Source: Rhodococcus coprophilus NBRC 100603
Lineage (GTDB): Bacteria; Actinomycetota; Actinomycetes; Mycobacteriales; Mycobacteriaceae
Assembly (NCBI RefSeq): GCF_001895045.1
Contig: NZ_BDAM01000003.1
Coordinates: forward strand, 475,393-539,392
Direction of reading: 5' to 3'
DNA: 64,000 nucleotides
Part shown: positions 56,924 to 64,000 of the stretch, piece after piece
Layout: the number at the start of each line of letters is the position of its first letter
Position numbering within the stretch: position 1 is the stretch's first letter
Program-made: the position numbers and the translations under genes
Notes under the pieces: generated by a model
Told to the model about the DNA's origin: nothing
The model's database searches: none
Seen by the model: the letters and a program-made list of their open reading frames with translations, nothing else

Positions 56924-58585
56924 TTATCCCACCGGATTCATCGGAGGTGTGCGCACCGGCGCCGCGGCGCCACTGGTGTTGGTGGGGTCCGGTCCGGCCC
57001 CCGGAGTCCCCCGCGGCACCTCCGGAGCGCGGGCGATCGACTCCGCGAGTACCGGCTCGTCACGCCAAACGGGTAGTGCTGCTTGCACTTCGAGCCCAAT
57101 GGCGATGAGCTCGGCATCCTGCCAGGGGCGTGCGCCGAGCTGGACTCCCACCGGCATCCCGGTGTCTGCCGACCGCCCCGCCGGAATCGTCACCACGGGC
57201 GCCCCCGCATAGTTGGCCCACCGCACGTCGGCCACCGCACCCGACGTGACAGCGACACCGAGGAGTTCGCCGCGTCGTACACCGTCGACGGCACAGCCCG
57301 GCGCCGCGACGGCATCGAGGGCGTGTTCCGCGAACATCCGGTTGTACTCCGACTGGAACCGGATGCGGTCGCGTTCGAGCATGAAGTAGTCGCCGGCCGG
57401 CACAGCCAGCGACGCCACGGCCGCCGCAGCCAGCCCACCGTTCTCGGGCCGGTACAACCCGAGACGATCCCCGAACTGCTGGTGGTAGGAGCCCATCTCC
57501 ACCCGGTCGCCCGTCGCGAGCGACGACGGCATCGCCGGCATCGTCACGGGCACGGTAACCGCCCCGAGCGACCGCAGGAGATCAAGAAACATATCGACGA
57601 CGCGCTGCACGGCCGCCGCGGGAACGGGAGCGGGGTTCGTGGAAACTCCGACGCGGATCCCGGCGAGCGGTGACGCCCCGCCCCGAGCGGCGACGGGATA
57701 TCCACCCTCCGGAACCCGGGGTCCGAGCGAGGTGATCGGATCGTCCGCGTCCGCTCCGGCGAGGACCGACATGAGGAGCGCCGCGTCGGCCAGGCTTCGT
57801 GCCATCGGACCGACATGGTCGCGGGTCCAGGTGAGCGGAATCATCCCGTGCGAGGTGATGCGCCCGTACGTGGGTTTGATCGACGACACCCCACACGCGC
57901 TGGCGGGCATTCGCACCGACCCCCCGGTGTCGCTACCCACCGCCAACGGCACGAAGCGGGCGGCGAGAGCCGCCGCGCTGCCTCCGGACGACCCTCCCGG
58001 CGAGAAGTCGGTGTTCCACGGATTACCGACCTGAGGGGTGGTGAGCCCGATCGCGAACTCGTCGGTGTGGGTGTGTCCCACGAGCACCGCGCCGGCCTGC
58101 TCGAGTCGACGCCACACCCCCGAATGACCTGCTGCGATATTGCCTTCGAGCACCCGGCTGGACGCGGTCAACGGCAGACCGGACACCGCGAAGATGTCCT
58201 TGAGACCCACCGGTAACCCGCACAGGGGTGAGAGGTCGGTGTCCTCCCGTCGCGCGCGGGCCAGCCGCGCTCCTGCCGCATCTGCGGCCTCGTACGCGAA
58301 TTCCGGGTAGAGCCGGACCCAGGAGCCGATGTCGCCGTCGAATGCGCGGGTGCGCGCGAGGCACGAGTCGAGCAGTTCGCGAGGATGCAGCCGACCGGCG
58401 CGCAGGAGCGCGGCGGCCTCCACCGCACTCATCGACGCGGGATCGGTGGTCTTCACCGTCTCCGGTTCGGGAAGCCGGTGCGACGGCGCACCACGCGCGG
58501 CGCCCGCGGCGGACCCCCATGCGAACAGTCCGCCCGCCGCTCCCCCGATCAGTTGCCGACGCGTCACCGGGGTTGCCACGTGCAC
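56924..58585 (-). CDS. Exported amidase (Tat-type signal)
   Basis: 553 aa of the amidase-signature family. The Ser-Ser-Lys triad is visible: Lys in GLKDIF (about 127), Ser in GSDTGGS (about 217) and the nucleophile-side GGSSGGSAA (about 198). The N-terminus, TRRQLIGGAAGGLFAW, is a twin-arginine signal, so it is likely folded in the cytoplasm and exported. The substrate, an amide or amino-acid ester, is not predictable. A GTG at 58585 is used; one two codons later is possible. The C-terminus is Pro/Gly/Thr-rich. Confidence 0.88.
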   Translation of the reverse strand: MHVATPVTRRQLIGGAAGGLFAWGSAAGAARGAPSHRLPEPETVKTTDPASMSAVEAAALLRAGRLHPRELLDSCLARTRAFDGDIGSWVRLYPEFAYEAADAAGARLARARREDTDLSPLCGLPVGLKDIFAVSGLPLTASSRVLEGNIAAGHSGVWRRLEQAGAVLVGHTHTDEFAIGLTTPQVGNPWNTDFSPGGSSGGSAAALAARFVPLAVGSDTGGSVRMPASACGVSSIKPTYGRITSHGMIPLTWTRDHVGPMARSLADAALLMSVLAGADADDPITSLGPRVPEGGYPVAARGGASPLAGIRVGVSTNPAPVPAAAVQRVVDMFLDLLRSLGAVTVPVTMPAMPSSLATGDRVEMGSYHQQFGDRLGLYRPENGGLAAAAVASLAVPAGDYFMLERDRIRFQSEYNRMFAEHALDAVAAPGCAVDGVRRGELLGVAVTSGAVADVRWANYAGAPVVTIPAGRSADTGMPVGVQLGARPWQDAELIAIGLEVQAALPVWRDEPVLAESIARAPEVPRGTPGAGPDPTNTSGAAAPVRTPPMNPVG

Positions 58586-58816
58586 ACTGAATCACGAGCC
58601 CGCTCGGTGCACGGGCCCGACTGTGATCTCTCCCGGAATGTCTACCGTTCGTTCTCTCCGTGGTGCGCGGATGCGTTCGTTTGCCCCCGCTTCGAGACAG
58701 TGACGCCGGTAACATCACGGTTCGACGGCCGCGACCGTCGACAGGTCGGCGGCACCGCCGCAGGCAGGGGACGAAGTCCCGGAGCAGGACGGGACCGAGC
58801 TCGACGGTGGGGTGTG

Positions 58817-59863
58817 ATGCTGAGCAACCGTGATCAGGCAGTCGTCGTGGAGGACGTTCACAAGTCGTTCGGCGACGTACATGCCCTCGAAGGGATCAGT
58901 TTCTCCGCTGCCGCGGGACGGGTTCTCGCGATCCTCGGTCCCAACGGAGCCGGGAAGACCACGATGGTCAAGGTTCTGTCGACGTTGTTGCGTCCCACCT
59001 CCGGACGTGCGGTCGTGGCGGGGCACGACGTCGTCGCGGAGGCTGCCGCGGTGCGGCGTTCGATCATGATGACCGGGCAGTTCGCAGCGCTCGACGACAC
59101 TCTGACGGGCCGGGAGAACCTGGTGCTCTTCGGCCGGCTGATGGGACTCGACAACGCGTCGGCGAAACAACGCGCCGACGACCTGCTCCGCGAGTTCGAT
59201 CTCGTCGACGCCGGTCGCCGTCCGGTGAAGGGCTACTCGGGGGGCATGCGGCGACGCGTCGACATCGCGTGCGGACTGGTGGTCCGCCCGCAGGTGGTCT
59301 TCCTCGACGAACCGACCACGGGACTCGATCCGCGCAGTCGGCAAGGCGTGTGGGCTCTGGTCTCGGCCCTGAAGAACCAGGGCATCACGGTGCTCCTGAC
59401 CACCCAGTACCTCGAAGAAGCGGATGTACTGAGCGACAACATCATCGTGATCGACCGGGGCACCGTCATCGCCGAGGGCACCGCGAACCAACTCAAGGCA
59501 TCGGCGGGAGGAAGCTTCTGCGAGATCGTGCCCGTGGAGCCACGCACGCTCCCGGCGATCGCGCAGGCTCTCGGCGACATGGTGCCGCCGACGATGCGCA
59601 CCACATTCGCTCCCGGCGGAGAGGCCGAAGCGGACCGAATCTCGATTCCGGCACCCGGAGGGGCCACGACGCTCACCGAAGCCCTCCGGCGCCTCGAACC
59701 TCTCGACGTCGAACTGGCGGACATCGGGCTGCGCCGGCCCTCGCTCGACGATGTATTCCTTCGCCTCACCGGACACACCGCGACGCCCGCGCCGACCGGG
59801 GCACCGCCGGACGCCCCGTCCGGGGAGCGGCCCGAGGCGGCGGTAGCCGGGGAACGACCGTGA
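58817..59863 (+). CDS. ABC exporter ATPase, DrrA type
   Basis: 348 aa. Walker A GPNGAGKTT (about 43-51), signature YSGGMRRR (about 138-145), Walker B VVFLDEPTTGLDP (about 155-167), then a long C-terminal domain typical of the daunorubicin-resistance (DrrA) group. It powers the two downstream permeases; its stop overlaps the first (GTGA). Probable cargo is a lipid, mycolate derivative or antibiotic; the window gives no direct clue. It has no adjacent regulator. Confidence 0.88.
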   Translation: MLSNRDQAVVVEDVHKSFGDVHALEGISFSAAAGRVLAILGPNGAGKTTMVKVLSTLLRPTSGRAVVAGHDVVAEAAAVRRSIMMTGQFAALDDTLTGRENLVLFGRLMGLDNASAKQRADDLLREFDLVDAGRRPVKGYSGGMRRRVDIACGLVVRPQVVFLDEPTTGLDPRSRQGVWALVSALKNQGITVLLTTQYLEEADVLSDNIIVIDRGTVIAEGTANQLKASAGGSFCEIVPVEPRTLPAIAQALGDMVPPTMRTTFAPGGEAEADRISIPAPGGATTLTEALRRLEPLDVELADIGLRRPSLDDVFLRLTGHTATPAPTGAPPDAPSGERPEAAVAGERP

Positions 59864-60702
59864 CCACGCGCACCGATTCCGCAGTCCCCGACGGTTCACC
59901 CCGTCCTGCACCGGGCGATGCACGCGGAGCAGAACATCGACGGGCCGCGCCGGCCGCGCCGACCCAGTGGTGGGTGCTGACCACCCGTTCGTTGCACTCG
60001 ATGGCACGCACGGGCGAACTGGTGGTCGCGGTGATCGCGCCGGTCGTCTTCGGACTCGGGTTCTATCTGCCCCTCAAGTTCGTGATGCAGCTACAGGGCA
60101 TCGACTACGCCCAGTTCCTGATGCCCATCATCGTGCTGCAGTCCATGGCTTTCACGGCGATCTCGGCAGCTCAGCTCGCGGCCTCGGAGGCGTCCACCGG
60201 GCTCATGGCGCGTATGCAGACCATGCCCGTGGTCGCCGGAATACCGTTGCTCGCCAGATTGGCGGCCGGGACCGTCCGGTCGGTGATCTCGCTGATCGCG
60301 GCGATCGGGTTCGGCTACGCGATCGGGTTCAGATTCTCGGCGGGTTTCGGCCAGGCGGCACTGTTCTGCGCGACGGCGCTCGCCATCAGTGTGGTGTTGT
60401 GTCTGGGCGCCGATGCGATCGGGAGCCTCTCCAAGAGTCCGGAGGCGACGTCTCAGGCGCTGACCCTGCCGCAGCTGATCCTCGGGATGCTCTCGTGCGG
60501 GTTCGTGCCCGAGAGCGGCTTTCCCGAATGGATCAGACCGTTCGTCCGCAACCAGCCGATCTCGCAGTTCTCCTTCGCGATGCGGGACATGGCGCAGGAC
60601 GGGGTGACGTGGGAGGTGTTCCGGCCGAGCCTGTTCTGGATGCTGGGACTCGCTGCGGTCTGTGTTCCGGCTGCCCTCTGGGCCACGACGAGGAGGGGGT
60701 GA
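59860..60702 (+). CDS. ABC-2 type permease (DrrB-like), first subunit
   Basis: 280 aa with about six helices in the ABC-2 transporter pattern after a hydrophilic Pro/Ala-rich N-terminus of about 35 residues. The TrmB-like EASTGLMARMQTMPV segment is the coupling region. GTG start fused to the ATPase stop (GTGA), five bases before the second permease, so all three are one operon. Confidence 0.88.
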   Translation: MTTRTDSAVPDGSPRPAPGDARGAEHRRAAPAAPTQWWVLTTRSLHSMARTGELVVAVIAPVVFGLGFYLPLKFVMQLQGIDYAQFLMPIIVLQSMAFTAISAAQLAASEASTGLMARMQTMPVVAGIPLLARLAAGTVRSVISLIAAIGFGYAIGFRFSAGFGQAALFCATALAISVVLCLGADAIGSLSKSPEATSQALTLPQLILGMLSCGFVPESGFPEWIRPFVRNQPISQFSFAMRDMAQDGVTWEVFRPSLFWMLGLAAVCVPAALWATTRRG

Positions 60703-60706
60703 GTGC

Positions 60707-61552
60707 ATGAGCGATACCGTCGAATCGCGCGACCACGACACCTTTCTGTCTCCGGTACCGAACCGCGTGCGCGACGAGAAGTCACTTTCCGCGTTGTGGG
60801 AGCACAGCCGGCTGCAATGTGGGCGCCTGCTGCTGCGGTGGGCACGCGACCCTGCGACGTTGATCCAGGCGTTGATCTATCCCGCTCTGACACTGGTGAT
60901 GTTCCGAATCGTGCTCGGCGACAGCATCACCGCCGTGACCGGCCAGTCGTCGATCTTCGGTACCGTTCCCATGATCGTGCTCGTCGGCGCGATGTTCGGG
61001 TCGGTGGTGAGCGCGGTGGGGCTTCGTGGTGAGCGTGACTCCGGGTTGCTGGGACGCTTCTACACCCTGCCGATCCACCGTTCGGCGGGTCTCGTCGGCC
61101 GGATGATGGCCGAGACGACACGTGTTTTCGTCACGTCGCTGGTGATCTTTGCCGCGGGCGTGGCAATGGGCTTCCGCTTCACGCAGGGTATCGGCGCATC
61201 CCTGCTGATCTTCGTGGTTCCGCTCGTCTTCGGGCTGGGCTTCGCGATGATGGTGACCGTGCTGGCAACGGTTCCGGGCCGGATCCCCCTGGTGGAACTG
61301 GTATCGATCATCTGCACGATGCTGATGTTCTTCAACTCGGGATTCGTGCCGGTGATGGCATACCCGACGTGGCTGCAGCCGATCGTGGCGAACCAGCCCA
61401 TGTCGTGCGCGATCGACACGATGCGCGCGCTGGCGATCGGCGGTCCTGTGGCCGAACCGTTCGTCAAAACACTCGCGTGGTCGTTCGGGACCGTGGCGGT
61501 CTTCCTCGTGCCGGCGATCCGGGGGTACCGGCGCGCGGCGCAGGACGGCTGA
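60707..61552 (+). CDS. ABC-2 type permease (DrrB/DrrC-like), second subunit
   Basis: 281 aa, about six helices (GERDSGLLGRFYTLPI marks the conserved ABC-2 loop). It starts four bases after the first permease, with AGGAGGGGG upstream of the ATG. With the first permease it makes a heterodimer, the usual form for this group. Confidence 0.88.
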   Translation: MSDTVESRDHDTFLSPVPNRVRDEKSLSALWEHSRLQCGRLLLRWARDPATLIQALIYPALTLVMFRIVLGDSITAVTGQSSIFGTVPMIVLVGAMFGSVVSAVGLRGERDSGLLGRFYTLPIHRSAGLVGRMMAETTRVFVTSLVIFAAGVAMGFRFTQGIGASLLIFVVPLVFGLGFAMMVTVLATVPGRIPLVELVSIICTMLMFFNSGFVPVMAYPTWLQPIVANQPMSCAIDTMRALAIGGPVAEPFVKTLAWSFGTVAVFLVPAIRGYRRAAQDG

Positions 61553-61612
61553 CGTCGCCAGGGTCCCGAGCAGAGCGTGCACGGAACCGGGTAGTCCCGG
61601 CGGCAGAAAGCA

Positions 61613-61646
61613 GTGAAGCCTCTCCCACGGATGGGAGAGGCTTCAC
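61613..61646. terminator. Bidirectional terminator between ABC operon and mycolyltransferase
   Basis: A perfect 15-bp stem with a 4-base loop lies between the convergent ends of the permease and mycolyltransferase genes; a clear rho-independent-type hairpin for both directions. Confidence 0.85.
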
Positions 61647-61662
61647 GCGTTCACAGTCGTTG

Positions 61663-62721
61663 TCAGAGGCCGAGGGCCTTCTGCAGCACAGGCCACGAAT
61701 CCTTCAGGTCGTCCTGCCAGTACTTCCACGAATGAGTGCCGGAGTCACGGAAGTTGTAGGTCGCGGGGATGTCCAGCTCGTCGAGCCGGTCGCGAAGATT
61801 GTGGGTGCAGTAGTTCGTCGCGGCTTCGATGACACCGCCCACGACCACCTGATTAGCGAGAATCTCCGCCTTGCCGTCGATCTCCGGGCCGTTGAGGGTG
61901 TCGTACTGGCCGGGCAGTCCGTTGCCGTTGGAGATGTAGAGCTCGAGACCCCGAAGTTTCTCGGCGTTGACGTACGGGTCCTTCTCGACCCAGGTCGGGT
62001 CGTCGGGCTCGCCCCACATGTTGCGGGTGTCGCCGCCGCCCCACACCTCGGTGGTGAGCTTGACGAACTCCTGGCCGATCGGATCGGAGGTCTGCGCGCA
62101 TCCGCTGTATGCGGCCACGCCCTTGTACAGATCTCCGCCTTCGATCGCCAGCTGGAGTACCGACGTACCTGAGGAGGACAGGCCTGCGATCGCGTTGACG
62201 CCGTTGGTTCCGAGTGCCGCGTCGATCAGCGGAGGGATCTCCTTGGTGAGGAAGGTTTCCCACTTGTGCACGCCGAGGACGGGGTCTTCGTTCTTCCAGT
62301 CGGTGTAGTAGCTCCACTTACCGCCGACCGGCGAGACGACGTTGAGATTCTTGTCCTTGAAGAAGTCGATGGCGTCGGTGCGGTAACGCCACGTCGCGCT
62401 GTCTTCTCCGCCACCGGCACCGTTGAGCAGGTACAGCGTGGGGCGCGGTTCGCTGACGTCTGCCGGACGCCATACGTCGAGCAGGATTTCCTTGTCCATC
62501 GAGGCCGAGTAAACGTAGACCAGCAACTGATGCTCGTCGTACTTTTCGATGCGGCTGATGTGCGATCCGTTCTCGCTCGTCACCGACTCGAGCGGCTGCA
62601 GGGTGTCCGCGACCGGATCAGCCGCTGCCGGGGAGACCAGCAGAGCGGAAGAGAACAACGCGCATGCTGCGCCTGCAGTCAGGACGCGAAGTCGTCCGGA
62701 TCCTCGTCTCGGATGCTTCAT
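61663..62721 (-). CDS. Antigen-85-like mycolyltransferase
   Basis: 352 aa. An Sec signal peptide (about 1-34, AAADP end) leads into an esterase-D-type fold: SYYTDWKNEDP, ETFLTKEIP, nucleophile elbow GLSSSGTS (Ser near 182) and a C-terminal GTHSWKYWQDDL with catalytic His. This matches the Ag85 family, which transfers mycolate onto trehalose and arabinogalactan outside the membrane. That a mycolic acid maker is the host follows from this gene. Native GxSxG spacing is kept (LSSSG). Next to an NRPS on the same strand but probably a separate unit. Confidence 0.9.
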   Translation of the reverse strand: MKHPRRGSGRLRVLTAGAACALFSSALLVSPAAADPVADTLQPLESVTSENGSHISRIEKYDEHQLLVYVYSASMDKEILLDVWRPADVSEPRPTLYLLNGAGGGEDSATWRYRTDAIDFFKDKNLNVVSPVGGKWSYYTDWKNEDPVLGVHKWETFLTKEIPPLIDAALGTNGVNAIAGLSSSGTSVLQLAIEGGDLYKGVAAYSGCAQTSDPIGQEFVKLTTEVWGGGDTRNMWGEPDDPTWVEKDPYVNAEKLRGLELYISNGNGLPGQYDTLNGPEIDGKAEILANQVVVGGVIEAATNYCTHNLRDRLDELDIPATYNFRDSGTHSWKYWQDDLKDSWPVLQKALGL

Positions 62722-62855
62722 ACGGTTCTTTCACCTTTTTCGGGTTGGACAGCGTGGTCGACATCAACGGCGCCTCAGCCGAGGCGAGTACGAACGGAAC
62801 GTACCCGATCGCAGCCTACGTACAGTTACATGCGTCGCATTCCAGCGGCAACTTC

Positions 62856-64000
62856 TTACACCACATTCCGTTTGAGGTAGTGGTCGAGCACGGGGCCGAT
62901 CTCCGCGAGCGCCTCGGTCGAGGTCATGTCGTCGTGGCTGCAGTCGATCGGTACATCGGTGACCTGTCCGGTCACGAGGTGAGCCCACCGCTTCGCCGCT
63001 CCGTGCCGGGCGGGCGGATGGTCGGCTGCACTGAAATACAGGATGTCACCGTCGAACGTTCCCGGGAGATGCGATGCGATCAGTTGTCCCGATCGGACGG
63101 CACTTCGGTACAGGTTGCGGAAACGCCCGAGGGTGAGCGTGCTGAGCGCAGTCACGTCCTGCGCCATCGCGTCCCAGAGTCTTTGGATGTGTTCGTCGGA
63201 CAGGGCCGCCACATCGTCCGGGTCCTCGAGCATCACACCGATCTGTGCGAGGTTGTCGCGAATGGCGCGGCGGAACTCCGCTGCCTCGAGATCCCAGTGA
63301 CTGTCCAGCATCACGAGGCTCTCCACAGACTCGCCCTGCTTCTGCAACTTCACGGCGACTTCGTGTGCCACCACCCCTCCGAGCGACCATCCCATCAGGT
63401 TGTACGGTCCCTCGGGCTGCGCCGTCCTGATCTCCCGGAGATAGTCGTCCGCCATCCCCGCGATGGTCCCAGGAAGGTAGCCGTCGTCCGAGAGTGCGCG
63501 CGTCTGTATCCCATACAGGGGCCGATCGTCCACGAATCTGGTCAGACCCGAATAGGTCCAGGCGAGGCCGTACATCGAATGGATGCAGAACAACGGGTTT
63601 CCGGAACCGTGGGTACGGAACGGCAGCAGAACCTGTACGGCGCCGTCCGTGAGCGGATCGAAGTCCTCCTCGCTCCCGGCATCGGTTTCGATGCGGTGCG
63701 CGAGTGCAGCCACCGAGGAGTCGGTGAACAGCCACTGGACCCGAACGTCGACGCCAGTCCCCTTCTGCAACCGGCTGGCGACCTGCGTCGCGATCAGGGA
63801 GTTACCACCGAGCTCGAAGAAGTTGTCGTCGAGACCGACATGCTCGACCCCGAGCACCTCGGAAAACACCGACGCCACAACCTGCTCGACAGCTGTCTGC
63901 GGCGCCCGGAACTCCCGAGCTTCGAAGACAGGGGAAGGCAACGCTTTCCGATCGAGCTTCCCACTGCTGTTGAGCGGCAACTCGTCGAGCACCACCAACG
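62856..64000 (-). CDS. NRPS C-terminal end (adenylation end, carrier, thioesterase), partial
   Basis: 381 residues visible; the gene runs past the right edge. In order: the A10 end of an adenylation domain (LPLNSSGKLDRKALP), a carrier domain with the phosphopantetheine Ser in FELGGNSLIATQ, and a type I thioesterase with its nucleophile in GWSLGG and a late CSHDDM with the catalytic His. A terminal thioesterase releases the finished peptide. The ABC exporter nearby may serve the product, but they are separated by the mycolyltransferase gene. The rest of the assembly line is off-window. Confidence 0.9.
   Translation of the reverse strand, partial: LVVLDELPLNSSGKLDRKALPSPVFEAREFRAPQTAVEQVVASVFSEVLGVEHVGLDDNFFELGGNSLIATQVASRLQKGTGVDVRVQWLFTDSSVAALAHRIETDAGSEEDFDPLTDGAVQVLLPFRTHGSGNPLFCIHSMYGLAWTYSGLTRFVDDRPLYGIQTRALSDDGYLPGTIAGMADDYLREIRTAQPEGPYNLMGWSLGGVVAHEVAVKLQKQGESVESLVMLDSHWDLEAAEFRRAIRDNLAQIGVMLEDPDDVAALSDEHIQRLWDAMAQDVTALSTLTLGRFRNLYRSAVRSGQLIASHLPGTFDGDILYFSAADHPPARHGAAKRWAHLVTGQVTDVPIDCSHDDMTSTEALAEIGPVLDHYLKRNVV

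Overview
The window is high-GC DNA with the gene order of a mycolic-acid actinomycete, most likely Rhodococcus or a close Nocardiaceae relative. The order whiB3 - groEL1/groES - tsaD/rimI/tsaB/tsaE/alr - nnr - glmS - glmM - rpsI/rplM - ESX-4 - truA/rplQ/rpoA - ribosomal protein genes follows that of Mycobacterium tuberculosis around Rv3416-Rv3462. Unlike my recollection of the M. tuberculosis ESX-4 locus, it carries an eccE gene, and the ribosomal cluster continues unbroken from rplQ to rpsJ. An antigen-85-like mycolyltransferase supports a mycolate-containing host. The species cannot be fixed from this sequence.

Regions: (1) 1-4.7 kb: redox regulator whiB3, the groES operon under a CIRCE operator, and a membrane-anchored Hsp70-like protein. 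(2) 4.7-17.5 kb: tRNA t6A synthesis and cell-wall precursor genes (tsaD, rimI, tsaB, tsaE, an alpha/beta hydrolase, alr, nnr, glmS, glmM). Between glmS and glmM lie a hydrolase-like protein with no nucleophile serine and a two-gene unit resembling type VII secretion substrates. (3) 17.5-31.4 kb: rpsI/rplM, then a complete ESX-4 type VII secretion locus (esxT, esxU, an Rv3446c-like gene, eccC4, eccD4, mycP4, eccB4, eccE4). (4) 31.4-38.3 kb: accessory region with a flavin reductase, TetR/acyl-CoA dehydrogenase pair, membrane protein/winged-helix pair, and a three-gene cassette (108-aa protein, tandem RmlC-like cupin, MFS exporter) with visibly lower GC than its flanks, preceded by three evenly spaced palindromes. 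(5) 38.3-56.5 kb: truA, rplQ, rpoA, rpsD, rpsK, rpsM, rpmJ, infA, then (after dtd) map, adk, secY and the spc and S10 ribosomal protein genes, all on the minus strand except dtd. Strong hairpins sit at six of the junctions. (6) 56.5-64 kb: a Tat-type amidase, a drug-resistance-type ABC exporter (one ATPase, two permeases), an antigen-85-like mycolyltransferase and the C-terminal end of an NRPS (A-PCP-TE) that runs off the window.

Likely working relationships: TsaB/D/E together make the t6A tRNA modification. GlmS and GlmM supply UDP-GlcNAc and Alr supplies D-alanine for peptidoglycan. EccB/C/D/E with MycP form the ESX-4 membrane machine. EsxT/EsxU, and possibly the pair next to glmM, are candidate substrates. 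Most operons in the left half use ATGA or GTGA stop/start overlaps, which fixes many start codons. I saw no tRNA, rRNA, CRISPR array, insertion sequence or phage gene.
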